A stretch of DNA of 7,805 nucleotides from Anaerolineaceae bacterium (GTDB lineage: Bacteria > Chloroflexota > Anaerolineae > Anaerolineales > Anaerolineaceae). The stretch covers positions 1 to 7,805 of the forward strand of contig JAQVUC010000042.1 in the NCBI GenBank assembly GCA_028699715.1. The letters run 5' to 3'. Positions 1 through 5,885 of the stretch are shown here, piece by piece (position 1 is the stretch's first letter; each line of letters begins with the position of its first letter). Position numbers and translations under genes: made by a program. Under the pieces are notes generated by a model. The model did no database searches. It had not been told where the DNA came from and saw only the letters and a list, made by a program, of their open reading frames with translations.

Positions 1-2637
1 ACAAATTTAGCAGATGTGCTGAGCACAAACACTTACACGATAGACGCAACAGGTATGGTTGAAGATATCGTTGTACCGGCTAACAGCGGCGCCGTGCTTG
101 TTTCGACGGGCTTTATCTCCGCACCACCTAAGCCAGTCATGGATTTGCACCTTACATATACCGGTGCTGATACAGTTACCCTCGCCTGGAGTGCAGCTGT
201 AAGCGCCAATGCCTATCAGATCTATCGCAGTAACTTGTCTGGTGGCGGTTATGAGTTGGTTGGCGAAACTAATGAGTCCACATTTACCTTTACCGATACC
301 GGACTGACACCAGGCCAGCGAGTTTATTACATCGTAGTTGCAAAAAGCACCATTGTTGGACTCTTGAGCGAACCCTCCAACGAAGTAACTGCCCTGCCAG
401 CTTACCCCATTCACTGGGCAAATCTGCAGTATCCTTTGTCAACTACTCACACAATTGGCATTACCCCAACCGAAAACATCTACGGGCAGGTCTACATCGC
501 CGGCGTCACCGAAATCCCCGGGGCCACGCCCGGTCTGCTTGCGCAGGTGGGTTATGGTCCGGATGGAAGCGACCCCCGTGGTAATGCGGAATGGACCTGG
601 TTTGACGCAGCGTTCAATACTGATGTCAGTAATAACGACGAATTTGTCGGAACACTGCTGCCCGAAGCGCAAGGTGAGTTCGATTACGTCTACCGCTACT
701 CCACCAATGGCGCTGTTTCCTGGGTTTACGCTAATGCGGATGGGCCGGTAATTGATCCGTATAACGCATCATATGCAGGCGATCTGACTGTGACCCCCTC
801 ATCCGATTTCACTCCTCCAGATGCCACGGTTCTTTCTATTGCCGACTGGAGCGCGTCTTCCATCTCGCTGAGCTGGACTGCCGCGATAGACGATGAGGGA
901 GTTTACGCTTACGACATCTATCGCTCCACTGACAATATCACTTTCAGCAAAATTGACCGAGCGCTGGCGCCCATTCTGACCTACACCGACACCAATGTAG
1001 TGACAGATCAACTCTATTACTACTATGTCATAGCTCTGGACACTAGTTTCAATGCCAGTGTGCCTTCCAACACCGTCTCACAAACCGCTGAACCCAAGAT
1101 GGTCTCCCTCACCATAAATGTCACTGTACCCGCATTCACTCCTGGGACAGTCTTCTTTACTCGCTACGTCAACTCGGACGGCACAATTGGCAATTGGGAT
1201 CCCGCGGCTACCCCATTGACAAAAATTACTGACACACTTTGGAGTGGCACCTTTAATATACTTGACGGCACTCTCATAGAGTTTAAATTCACCCGTGGCA
1301 ACTGGGACACAGTTATGAAAGGCGCGGATGGCAATGAAGAACTCTCTGACCTAAGCTTGACAGTAGATTACGGCATGGATGGAATTCAGTTATATGAATA
1401 CACCGTTTTGAACTGGCAGGATCCATTGATCACTTCAATTACGCCGCTGGACGGTACGGAAGGCGTGCTCACAACAAGCACTGTGACAAGCACTTGGAGT
1501 CAATCTATCGTGGCAGATTCTTGCTTTAGTCTTGATTACTATGACTTTATTGATGAAGGATATTGGACGTTTGAGGTCTCTGGTACCTGCGTGTATGACG
1601 ACCTGAGTAAGACAATTACTTTTACACCAATAGTTCCTTTGAAACCAGATAAATTACATTGTGCTACGGCAGCTGGAATAGTTGATGTTGGTATGACAAG
1701 CCAGCTAAGTACTTACGTGTGGTGCTTTATCACAAACGATACCCCAGTAGCGATTGCTGATACCTACAGTACAGCTGAAGATACCGAGCTGGTGGTGGCG
1801 TTGTCTAATAGTGTGGTGTCTAATGATACTGATATATATGGGGATGCCCTGACTGCAATCATTGACCAGGACGTTGACAATGGCACACTAGCTCTGTCAG
1901 CCGATGGCTCTTTTACCTACATGCCAGATCAGGATTTTTTTGGAGATGATAGTTTTTCCTACAAGGCATTCGATGGCGATCTGTACTCTGAACCCACCAC
2001 TGTGATCATCACAATCACCCCGGTCAATGATGCTCCTGTGGTAGAAGATGATGACTACAACAGCGACGAGGATGTGTTGCTGGAGGTTACTGCTGACGAA
2101 GGAGTGCTGGCTAACGATACAGATGATGGCACTGACCTCACTGTTGAGCTTGTGACAGATACTGACCAAGGCACGCTTGCCCTGTCCGTGGACGGATCCT
2201 TCACCTACCTGCCAGATGCAGACTATCACGGTTCAGATTTCTTCATCTACAAGGTTTACGATGGAGAACTTTATTCAAATGAGGCCACTGTAACGATTAC
2301 GATCAATCCGGTTAATGACGCACCTGTTCTTGATCCAATTGGCAACCAGTCGGTTATAGTTGGTGAAATTTTAACCTTCACGGCAACAGCTTCAGACGAA
2401 GACCTGCCTGCCCAGACACTAAGCTTCAGTTTGGTCGATGCTCTGACAGGCGCATCAATCAACTCTGCAACTGGTGAATTCAGTTGGGATACAACTGGTG
2501 TTTTGCCTGGAGATTTCACATTTAATGTCTGTGTGAGTGATGGACAAAGCAAAATCTGTGAAACCATAATCGTCACCGTCACTGAAGTCCCAGATCCAAT
2601 GCCATTTAAAACCTACTTACCGATAATTTTCCGGTAA
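1..2637 (+). CDS. Secreted multidomain alpha-amylase-like protein, C-terminal part (5' truncated by window)
   Basis: The frame is open from the first base, so the real start lies upstream; 878 residues are visible. Residues 1-40 end in a VPANSGAVLV stretch like the C-terminal beta domain of GH13 alpha-amylases, so the missing N-terminus is probably the catalytic barrel (inference). Visible modules in order are: FN3 (about 44-133, ending SEPSNEVTALP); an Ig-like region (134-269); a second FN3 (270-365, DFTPPDATVLS start); a CBM20-like starch-binding module (366-475, with GNWDP, LW and RGNWD tryptophans); a Big_5/SbsA-like Ig domain (476-580); two cadherin-like repeats (581-677 and 678-773); a putative-Ig (He_PIG-type) domain (774-863); and a short tail ending YLPIIFR. 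There is no LPXTG motif, dockerin or C-terminal membrane helix. The likely role is extracellular binding and breakdown of starch-like glucans. The family of the C-terminal modules is clear, but the enzyme identity is inferred because the catalytic part is not in the window. Confidence 0.72.
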   Translation, partial: TNLADVLSTNTYTIDATGMVEDIVVPANSGAVLVSTGFISAPPKPVMDLHLTYTGADTVTLAWSAAVSANAYQIYRSNLSGGGYELVGETNESTFTFTDTGLTPGQRVYYIVVAKSTIVGLLSEPSNEVTALPAYPIHWANLQYPLSTTHTIGITPTENIYGQVYIAGVTEIPGATPGLLAQVGYGPDGSDPRGNAEWTWFDAAFNTDVSNNDEFVGTLLPEAQGEFDYVYRYSTNGAVSWVYANADGPVIDPYNASYAGDLTVTPSSDFTPPDATVLSIADWSASSISLSWTAAIDDEGVYAYDIYRSTDNITFSKIDRALAPILTYTDTNVVTDQLYYYYVIALDTSFNASVPSNTVSQTAEPKMVSLTINVTVPAFTPGTVFFTRYVNSDGTIGNWDPAATPLTKITDTLWSGTFNILDGTLIEFKFTRGNWDTVMKGADGNEELSDLSLTVDYGMDGIQLYEYTVLNWQDPLITSITPLDGTEGVLTTSTVTSTWSQSIVADSCFSLDYYDFIDEGYWTFEVSGTCVYDDLSKTITFTPIVPLKPDKLHCATAAGIVDVGMTSQLSTYVWCFITNDTPVAIADTYSTAEDTELVVALSNSVVSNDTDIYGDALTAIIDQDVDNGTLALSADGSFTYMPDQDFFGDDSFSYKAFDGDLYSEPTTVIITITPVNDAPVVEDDDYNSDEDVLLEVTADEGVLANDTDDGTDLTVELVTDTDQGTLALSVDGSFTYLPDADYHGSDFFIYKVYDGELYSNEATVTITINPVNDAPVLDPIGNQSVIVGEILTFTATASDEDLPAQTLSFSLVDALTGASINSATGEFSWDTTGVLPGDFTFNVCVSDGQSKICETIIVTVTEVPDPMPFKTYLPIIFR
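1741..2319 (+). repeat. Two tandem cadherin-like (Big_9/VCBS-type) repeats in the amylase-like protein
   Basis: Two successive units share the pattern ED..L.V followed by ANDTD or SNDTD, then GTLALS.DGSFTY.PD, then Y..YDG.LYS and VNDAPV. The GTLALS codons begin at 1882 and 2170, a 288-nt (96-codon) period. The DNA has diverged at many third positions, so this is an old protein-domain duplication and not a recent DNA repeat. Such units in secreted bacterial proteins are usually stalk or adhesion modules, often binding calcium; the acidic clusters fit, but calcium binding is inferred. Confidence 0.8.
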
Positions 2638-2657
2638 ACCTCACAACACAATTTAAC

Positions 2658-2691
2658 GAAAATAGGCTGACTTTAAAGTCAGCCTATTTTC
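2658..2691. terminator. Bidirectional intrinsic terminator, perfect 34-bp palindrome
   Basis: The left arm GAAAATAGGCTGACTTT (2658-2674) is followed directly by its exact reverse complement (2675-2691). The RNA hairpin would have a GC-containing core (AGGCTGAC) and ends in UUUUC on either strand. It lies 20 nt after the stop of the + gene and 82 nt after the stop of the convergent SPFH gene, so it can end transcription from both sides. Confidence 0.85.
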
Positions 2692-2773
2692 TTCTCAATT
2701 TATTGATCAGGACCGGTCAATGTCCACACGGGGGTTGAAAAATTTATCTCCTGCCTATTCCAGGTTTTTGAGT

Positions 2774-3592
2774 TTACTTGACCATCTTCATTGGTATATC
2801 ACCCAACAATATGGTTGGGTTGATGCCCTTATCGGTCAGGATCACCTTGGCGTTATCTTTCAACGAGGTTTCCACCATTTCGATTTGCTTTAATGCCTGG
2901 GCATTGCCGACAAAGTATTTCTCAGCTGACTCATTGACCAGCCTGATAGCCTCTGCCCGACCCTCTGCAACCTTGATAGCCGCCTCACGTTCGCCTTCAG
3001 CGCGCTGGATTGAAGCCAGCTTCTGCTGTTCAGCCGCTTCTAACTCACCCGTCGCCAGCAACCTCATGGATCGGCGCTCTTGCTCAGCGGTTTTCTGTTT
3101 GTGCATGGCCTTTTTGATATCTTCAGGCGGATCGATCAAACGAATTTCGACCTTGCTTACAGTCAGTCCCCATTCCACTGCAAAATCGCCCAGAATACCT
3201 TTTAGATTGGTTGCGATTTTCTCCCTGGCAACCAGACTCTCATCCAGGGTAAGGTCACCAAACTCCTGGCGCAAGTTGGTCATGGCCAGTTGGATCACAG
3301 CCCGTTTCCAATCATCAATGTTATAAAATGTGCGCTTGATCGATTCCTCTTCCGCAGATGGGCGCACCCACATGACACCGTCAACAGATATTTCAACATT
3401 GTCTTTGGTAATAACAGACTGGGGCATAATGTCCATGGTATGCTCGCGGATATCGCGAACGCGAACCAACTGCGCAAAAGGCCACTGCAGACCCAAGCCC
3501 GGATGGATAAAGCGGGTATATTTTCCAAGTGTTTCTTGAATCCCGCGCTCGTAAGGTCGCAGGGTAAAAATAGGGGTTACTATGGTTCTCAT
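2774..3592 (-). CDS. SPFH/band-7 domain protein (stomatin/prohibitin-like) lacking an N-terminal membrane helix
   Basis: This is a 272-residue protein. An SPFH domain spans about residues 10-160, with the usual opening (RPYERGIQETLGKY, then HPGLG) and the stomatin-like VSKVEIRLIDPPEDIKKAM at its end. A Glu/Ala/Arg-rich helix follows at about 163-222 (EGEREAAIKVAEGRAEAI), predicted to be a coiled coil for oligomer assembly. The tail INPTILLGDIPMK resembles the C-terminal region of stomatins. Family members form membrane-associated scaffolds around proteases, channels or lipid domains. The start is well fixed: AAGGAG lies 5 nt before the ATG, and an in-frame TGA lies just upstream. The protein therefore truly begins MRTIVTPIF and has no membrane helix or signal peptide. 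No NfeD partner or protease gene lies beside it in this window. It has its own promoter and is probably monocistronic. The exact subfamily cannot be named. Confidence 0.88.
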   Translation of the reverse strand: MRTIVTPIFTLRPYERGIQETLGKYTRFIHPGLGLQWPFAQLVRVRDIREHTMDIMPQSVITKDNVEISVDGVMWVRPSAEEESIKRTFYNIDDWKRAVIQLAMTNLRQEFGDLTLDESLVAREKIATNLKGILGDFAVEWGLTVSKVEIRLIDPPEDIKKAMHKQKTAEQERRSMRLLATGELEAAEQQKLASIQRAEGEREAAIKVAEGRAEAIRLVNESAEKYFVGNAQALKQIEMVETSLKDNAKVILTDKGINPTILLGDIPMKMVK

Positions 3593-3597
3593 GTTTT

Positions 3598-3603
3598 CTC
3601 CTT
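3598..3603 (-). promoter_or_regulatory. Ribosome binding site of the SPFH gene
   Basis: On the minus strand AAGGAG stands 5 nt before the ATG at 3592. It decides the start, because an in-frame stop just upstream excludes a longer N-terminus. Confidence 0.8.
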
Positions 3604-3678
3604 CATATCAAACTTCTTGATTATTTAGTTGTCAGAATTTTTTCAGATTCTTTTCGCCAATGATTCAGGTATATCTAT

Positions 3679-3707
3679 AGGATAGCAGAGCTGATGCTTG
3701 AAGTCAA
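3679..3707 (-). promoter_or_regulatory. Sigma-70-type promoter of the SPFH gene
   Basis: On the minus strand TTGACT (3707-3702) and TATCCT (3684-3679) are separated by exactly 17 bp. Transcription would begin near 3672, giving a leader of about 80 nt before the SPFH start codon. It sits after the end of the helicase gene, so the SPFH gene can be expressed independently. Confidence 0.65.
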
Positions 3708-3734
3708 ACCGCTGTAGGTAAGAGAGGATAGCTT

Positions 3735-3757
3735 AGCCAGGGCTTTTGACCCTGGCT
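3735..3757 (-). terminator. Hairpin downstream of the DEAD-box helicase gene, weak terminator candidate
   Basis: An 8-bp GC-rich stem (AGCCAGGG paired with CCCTGGCT) closes a 7-nt loop, 24 nt after the helicase stop codon. There is no T-tract after it on the minus strand (AAGCTATCC follows). It may therefore terminate poorly, act with Rho, or simply protect the 3' end of the mRNA. The SPFH promoter just downstream supports a transcript boundary here. Confidence 0.45.
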
Positions 3758-3780
3758 GATATTATAATTTGGACCAGACT

Positions 3781-5478
3781 TTACCCCTTAATCAGGGTGA
3801 AATTCTGTCCGCGGACGGCAAATTTCGTGTTAGCTGAGACTATCTTATCGAGATACTCTTCTGCCACATCCACCGTGGTGCGGTGGTTTTGAATGTAAAT
3901 TCTGCCCAGAGCAGTGCCCGGGATTCCGGCTGTGCCGGCAATCGAAGCCACCACATCGGACGGGCGCAAACCATCCACCTTTCCCAACCCCATCTCCAGG
4001 CGGATCATGCCTTCTTCATCGCTCTGTTTTCCACGGATGCTTGCGCGCGGTTTGTTTTGACCCGCATATTCACGTCGGTTTCGTCCACGTGAATCTCCAC
4101 GCTCAGTGCGTTTGGGGCGGTCTGCCCGCGTTCGCCGTTCCGGGCGCACTGCCTTCTCGGGCAGCGGGTTGATCTCGGGGATCGGACGCTGCTTTTCTTC
4201 TTCCCGGGCAATTTTTAGTGCGGCGGCAGCCAGGTCAATCGGGTCGACCCCGATAGCAACCATGGTTTCAACCAGCGCGCGTTCTTCCTTGGCGCGGCCG
4301 CGTTTGAGCCAGGTTTCAATCTTTTCGAGCAAGCTATCCAGGCGCTTTGCCTGGATTTCTTCGGCCGTAGGAATAGTCCCTTGCGACATTTGCTGGTGGG
4401 TGAATTGTTCAATCTTGTATACCTGTCGCTTTTCAGAGGGTCTGGCCAGTGATATGGCGATACCGTTTCGTCCAGCCCTGCCAGTGCGTCCAATTCGGTG
4501 CACAAAGGTCTCGGCTTCTTCAGGAAGGTCATAATTAAAGACATGGGTAATGCCTTCCACGTCAAGACCGCGGGCAGCCACATCCGTCGCCACCAAAACC
4601 TTGATCTGACCAGCTCTGAAGCGGGCCATGGTATGTTCACGGGCATCCTGGCTCAGATCGCCAGAGAGCGCTTCGGAGGGATAACCGCGCAAGTTGAGTT
4701 CAGTGACCAACTCGCCTGTTCGCACCCGCGTGCGGGTGAAAATCAAGGCCGAGCTGATATCTTCCATCTCAAATAAGCGCGTCAAAACAGCCAGCTTATC
4801 ATGTTCGTTGACATAATAGACCCTTTGCTCAGTGGCGGAAACCGTGACTTGCTCCGGCTGGATCGAGATTGTTTTTGGGTCTTGTAAATACTTCTTCGCT
4901 AATTGGCGGATCCGGGGCGGCAAGGTGGCGGAAAAGAGCGTTGTCTGTCGTTCATCCGGCGTCACGGCCAGAATCGATTCAACATCCTCCACGAATCCCA
5001 TGGAAAGCATCTCATCCGCTTCATCTAGGACGACCGTGCGCACTTGGCTAAGGTCCAGGCGTCCGCGTTTGATCAAATCCAGGATACGTCCTGGCGTGCC
5101 AACCACCACCTGAACACCACGTCGGAGCTGATTCAATTGCTGGGTGTAGGAAGTACCGCCGTAAACCGTCAGAACACGCACGTCCATGAACTGACCCAGC
5201 GTCTGGATCATCTCAGTTACCTGCAGCGCCAGCTCACGCGTGGGAGCAACCACCAAAGCCTGGGGCAGGCGTTGATTGGGATCGATACGATCAAGGATGG
5301 GCAGCGCAAAGGCGGCCGTTTTGCCGGTGCCCGTTTGGGCCTGACCGGTCACATCGCGACCAGTCTGCATCAGTGGGATAATCCCCTCCTGGATCGGGGT
5401 GGGCTGGGTATATCCCAGCGAGTTAATTGCCTGCAGCAGTTCAGGGCGCAGCTTAAAATTTTCAAATTGCATGGTCAT
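3781..5478 (-). CDS. deaD: DEAD-box ATP-dependent RNA helicase, DeaD/CsdA/CshA type
   Basis: This is a 565-residue cytoplasmic helicase that unwinds RNA duplexes using ATP; relatives act in cold adaptation, ribosome assembly and mRNA decay. All core motifs are present: Q motif (GYTQPTPIQ, 22-30), motif I AQTGTGKT (47-54), Ia PTREL (79-83), Ib TPGR (128-131), II DEAD (152-155), III SAT (183-185), V VATDVAARGLD (296-306) and VI HRIGRTGRAGR (327-337). After the core comes a helical region (about 370-430), then a basic Arg-rich linker (about 445-485), then a DbpA-like RNA-binding domain (about 491-565). The linker and C-terminal domain suggest a structured RNA target, possibly rRNA. The start is the ATG at 5478, with GGAG 5 nt before it. 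A TTG 45 nt upstream in frame has no convincing ribosome binding site and lies inside a palindrome. DeaD and CshA cannot be told apart with certainty here. Confidence 0.93.
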   Translation of the reverse strand: MTMQFENFKLRPELLQAINSLGYTQPTPIQEGIIPLMQTGRDVTGQAQTGTGKTAAFALPILDRIDPNQRLPQALVVAPTRELALQVTEMIQTLGQFMDVRVLTVYGGTSYTQQLNQLRRGVQVVVGTPGRILDLIKRGRLDLSQVRTVVLDEADEMLSMGFVEDVESILAVTPDERQTTLFSATLPPRIRQLAKKYLQDPKTISIQPEQVTVSATEQRVYYVNEHDKLAVLTRLFEMEDISSALIFTRTRVRTGELVTELNLRGYPSEALSGDLSQDAREHTMARFRAGQIKVLVATDVAARGLDVEGITHVFNYDLPEEAETFVHRIGRTGRAGRNGIAISLARPSEKRQVYKIEQFTHQQMSQGTIPTAEEIQAKRLDSLLEKIETWLKRGRAKEERALVETMVAIGVDPIDLAAAALKIAREEEKQRPIPEINPLPEKAVRPERRTRADRPKRTERGDSRGRNRREYAGQNKPRASIRGKQSDEEGMIRLEMGLGKVDGLRPSDVVASIAGTAGIPGTALGRIYIQNHRTTVDVAEEYLDKIVSANTKFAVRGQNFTLIKG

Positions 5479-5488
5479 CAAAACTCCA

Positions 5489-5501
5489 ATTACTAAGTAA
5501 T
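5489..5501 (-). promoter_or_regulatory. Short palindrome next to the helicase ribosome binding site
   Basis: ATTACT and AGTAAT form perfect 6-bp arms around one base. The palindrome ends one base from the GGAG ribosome binding site (5487-5484) of the helicase gene. In RNA the loop would be too tight for all six pairs, so either a 4-5 bp hairpin or a protein site is possible. Confidence 0.35.
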
Positions 5502-5512
5502 CGACAGGCAAT

Positions 5513-5538
5513 AATTCTGGCAATAAATTGCCAGAATT
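5513..5538. promoter_or_regulatory. Perfect inverted repeat in the helicase leader (operator or leader hairpin)
   Basis: AATTCTGGCAAT (5513-5524) and ATTGCCAGAATT (5527-5538) are exact reverse complements around two bases, 35 nt upstream of the helicase ATG. No T-tract follows on the minus strand, so it is not a normal terminator. It could be a repressor site or a stable leader stem-loop. The core CTGGCAAT recurs in the terminator-like hairpin at 5637-5650. Confidence 0.6.
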
Positions 5539-5627
5539 GGCGCATATCGTAAATTTTTACTCAGGGGGAAGCCTTGATGATTCCGTATTCTTACCTAATG
5601 AGTTTTGCCTTGCGGCTCGGCTCTTCC

Positions 5628-5650
5628 AAAAAAAAGCTGGCAATCGCCAG
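5628..5650 (-). terminator. Intrinsic terminator-like hairpin with T8 upstream of the helicase gene
   Basis: On the minus strand CTGGC-GATT-GCCAG (5650-5637) is followed by one C and then eight Ts (5635-5628). The stem is only 5 bp but 4 of its pairs are G-C, and the T-tract is long. No minus-strand protein gene lies upstream of it in the window, so it must end a small RNA or attenuate the helicase leader. Confidence 0.55.
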
Positions 5651-5684
5651 TTATGGAACGTCCAAAACGTACACCCAAATAAAA

Positions 5685-5700
5685 GTTCTCACTTGAGAAC
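5685..5700. promoter_or_regulatory. Inverted repeat at the predicted minus-strand transcription start
   Basis: GTTCTCA and TGAGAAC are perfect 7-bp arms around CT. The repeat begins where transcription from the minus-strand -10 element should start, so it could be a repressor site covering +1 or a 5'-end hairpin in the RNA. A related imperfect repeat with GTTCTC and GAGCAC lies at 5751-5771. Confidence 0.5.
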
Positions 5701-5706
5701 TGCAGA

Positions 5707-5715
5707 AGTATATCA
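5707..5715 (-). promoter_or_regulatory. Extended -10 promoter facing the helicase gene
   Basis: The minus strand reads TGATATACT: a TGN extension directly before TATACT, which matches TATAAT at five of six positions. No good -35 is seen at 16-18 bp, as is common for extended -10 promoters. It is the best promoter candidate for the helicase leader or small RNA. Confidence 0.5.
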
Positions 5716-5750
5716 CTGATCAGAATATTCGGTTTTTATTGTAAAACGAG

Positions 5751-5771
5751 GTGTTCTCGGTTTGAGCACAC
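5751..5771. promoter_or_regulatory. Imperfect inverted repeat between the divergent promoters
   Basis: GTGTTCTC and GAGCACAC form 8-bp arms with one mismatch around GGTTT. It resembles the repeat at 5685-5700 (GTTCTC...GAGAAC), which suggests two sites for one regulator. Its centre lies about 88 bp before the predicted importer transcription start. Confidence 0.4.
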
Positions 5772-5800
5772 AGAGCATTTCATCACCTGCCATGCTCAAA
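5761..5800. promoter_or_regulatory. Spaced inverted repeat upstream of the importer promoter
   Basis: TTTGAGCA (5761-5768) and TGCTCAAA (5793-5800) are exact reverse complements 24 bp apart. A further half-site GAGCAT (5773-5778) can also match the right arm (ATGCTC). The half-site centres are about 32 bp apart, close to three helical turns, which fits binding by an oligomeric regulator. No known binding consensus is recognised. Confidence 0.35.
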
Positions 5801-5836
5801 TTTGCATCAATTCTCAGTCTTATCGCTCTTTTGCTT

Positions 5837-5842
5837 TATAAT
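5837..5842 (+). promoter_or_regulatory. -10 element of the amino-acid importer operon
   Basis: A perfect TATAAT stands 43 nt before the start codon of the binding-protein gene. No good -35 is seen at 16-18 bp, so an activator may be needed. The predicted start of transcription is near 5849. Confidence 0.55.
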
Positions 5843-5846
5843 TTAT

Positions 5847-5863
5847 GTTAATCATCCATTAAC
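5847..5863. promoter_or_regulatory. Inverted repeat at the importer transcription start (operator candidate)
   Basis: GTTAAT and ATTAAC are perfect 6-bp arms around CATCC, starting 5 bp after the -10 element. A protein bound here would block the promoter, so it is a plausible repressor site. It is short and AT-rich, and chance is possible. Confidence 0.35.
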
Positions 5864-5885
5864 CTATCCCTTTTGAGGAGGAAAA

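Larger units (their letters stand above)
5628..5700 (-). ncRNA. Candidate small RNA or attenuated leader of the helicase gene
   Basis: Transcription from the extended -10 at 5715-5707 would start near 5700 and stop at the T8 near 5628, giving about 73 nt. The predicted RNA opens with a hairpin (GUUCUCA/UGAGAAC). It then has a U- and G-rich single-stranded stretch with an imperfect GUACGU/ACGUUC pairing, and ends in the terminator stem. Readthrough would produce a helicase mRNA with a leader of about 222 nt. Long structured leaders are known for cold-regulated DEAD-box genes such as E. coli deaD. No known RNA family is recognised. Confidence 0.35.
5479..5885. other. Divergent intergenic region between helicase and importer genes, rich in inverted repeats
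   Basis: These 407 bases hold no convincing protein gene. They do hold a good -10 element facing the importer, an extended -10 facing the helicase, a hairpin plus T8 on the minus strand, and at least five inverted repeats (listed separately). The density of dyad symmetry is much higher than in the other two intergenic regions, which suggests regulation of both flanking transcripts. Confidence 0.7.

Noticed and set aside
1741..2319. Tandem DNA repeat suggesting recent expansion
   Set aside because: The similarity is at protein level with many synonymous and non-synonymous differences; it is an old domain duplication.
2658..2691. 34-bp perfect palindrome as a regulatory or recombination site
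   Set aside because: Its position between two convergent gene ends and the T-run on each strand are fully explained by a bidirectional terminator.
2696..2720. Partial dyad ATTGATC...GGTCAAT after the convergent terminator
   Set aside because: Only five contiguous pairs and a mismatch; not better than chance.
2778..5496. Several long + strand open frames opposite the SPFH and helicase genes
   Set aside because: They are antisense shadows of clearly recognised proteins, with low-complexity Ser/Arg-rich translations and no family resemblance.
5479..5523. Longer helicase N-terminus starting at a TTG (15 extra residues)
   Set aside because: The ATG at 5478 has GGAG 5 nt upstream and gives a normal DEAD-box N-terminus; the TTG has no convincing ribosome binding site and lies within the inverted repeat at 5513-5538.
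5528..5719. 63-codon open frame on the + strand in the divergent intergenic region
   Set aside because: No ribosome binding site, a non-ATG start inside a palindrome, no recognisable composition or motif, and it runs through the minus-strand terminator and +1 palindrome.
5716..5723. CTGATCAG palindrome
   Set aside because: Only 8 bp, without flanking symmetry; expected by chance, although it lies just upstream of the minus-strand -10.
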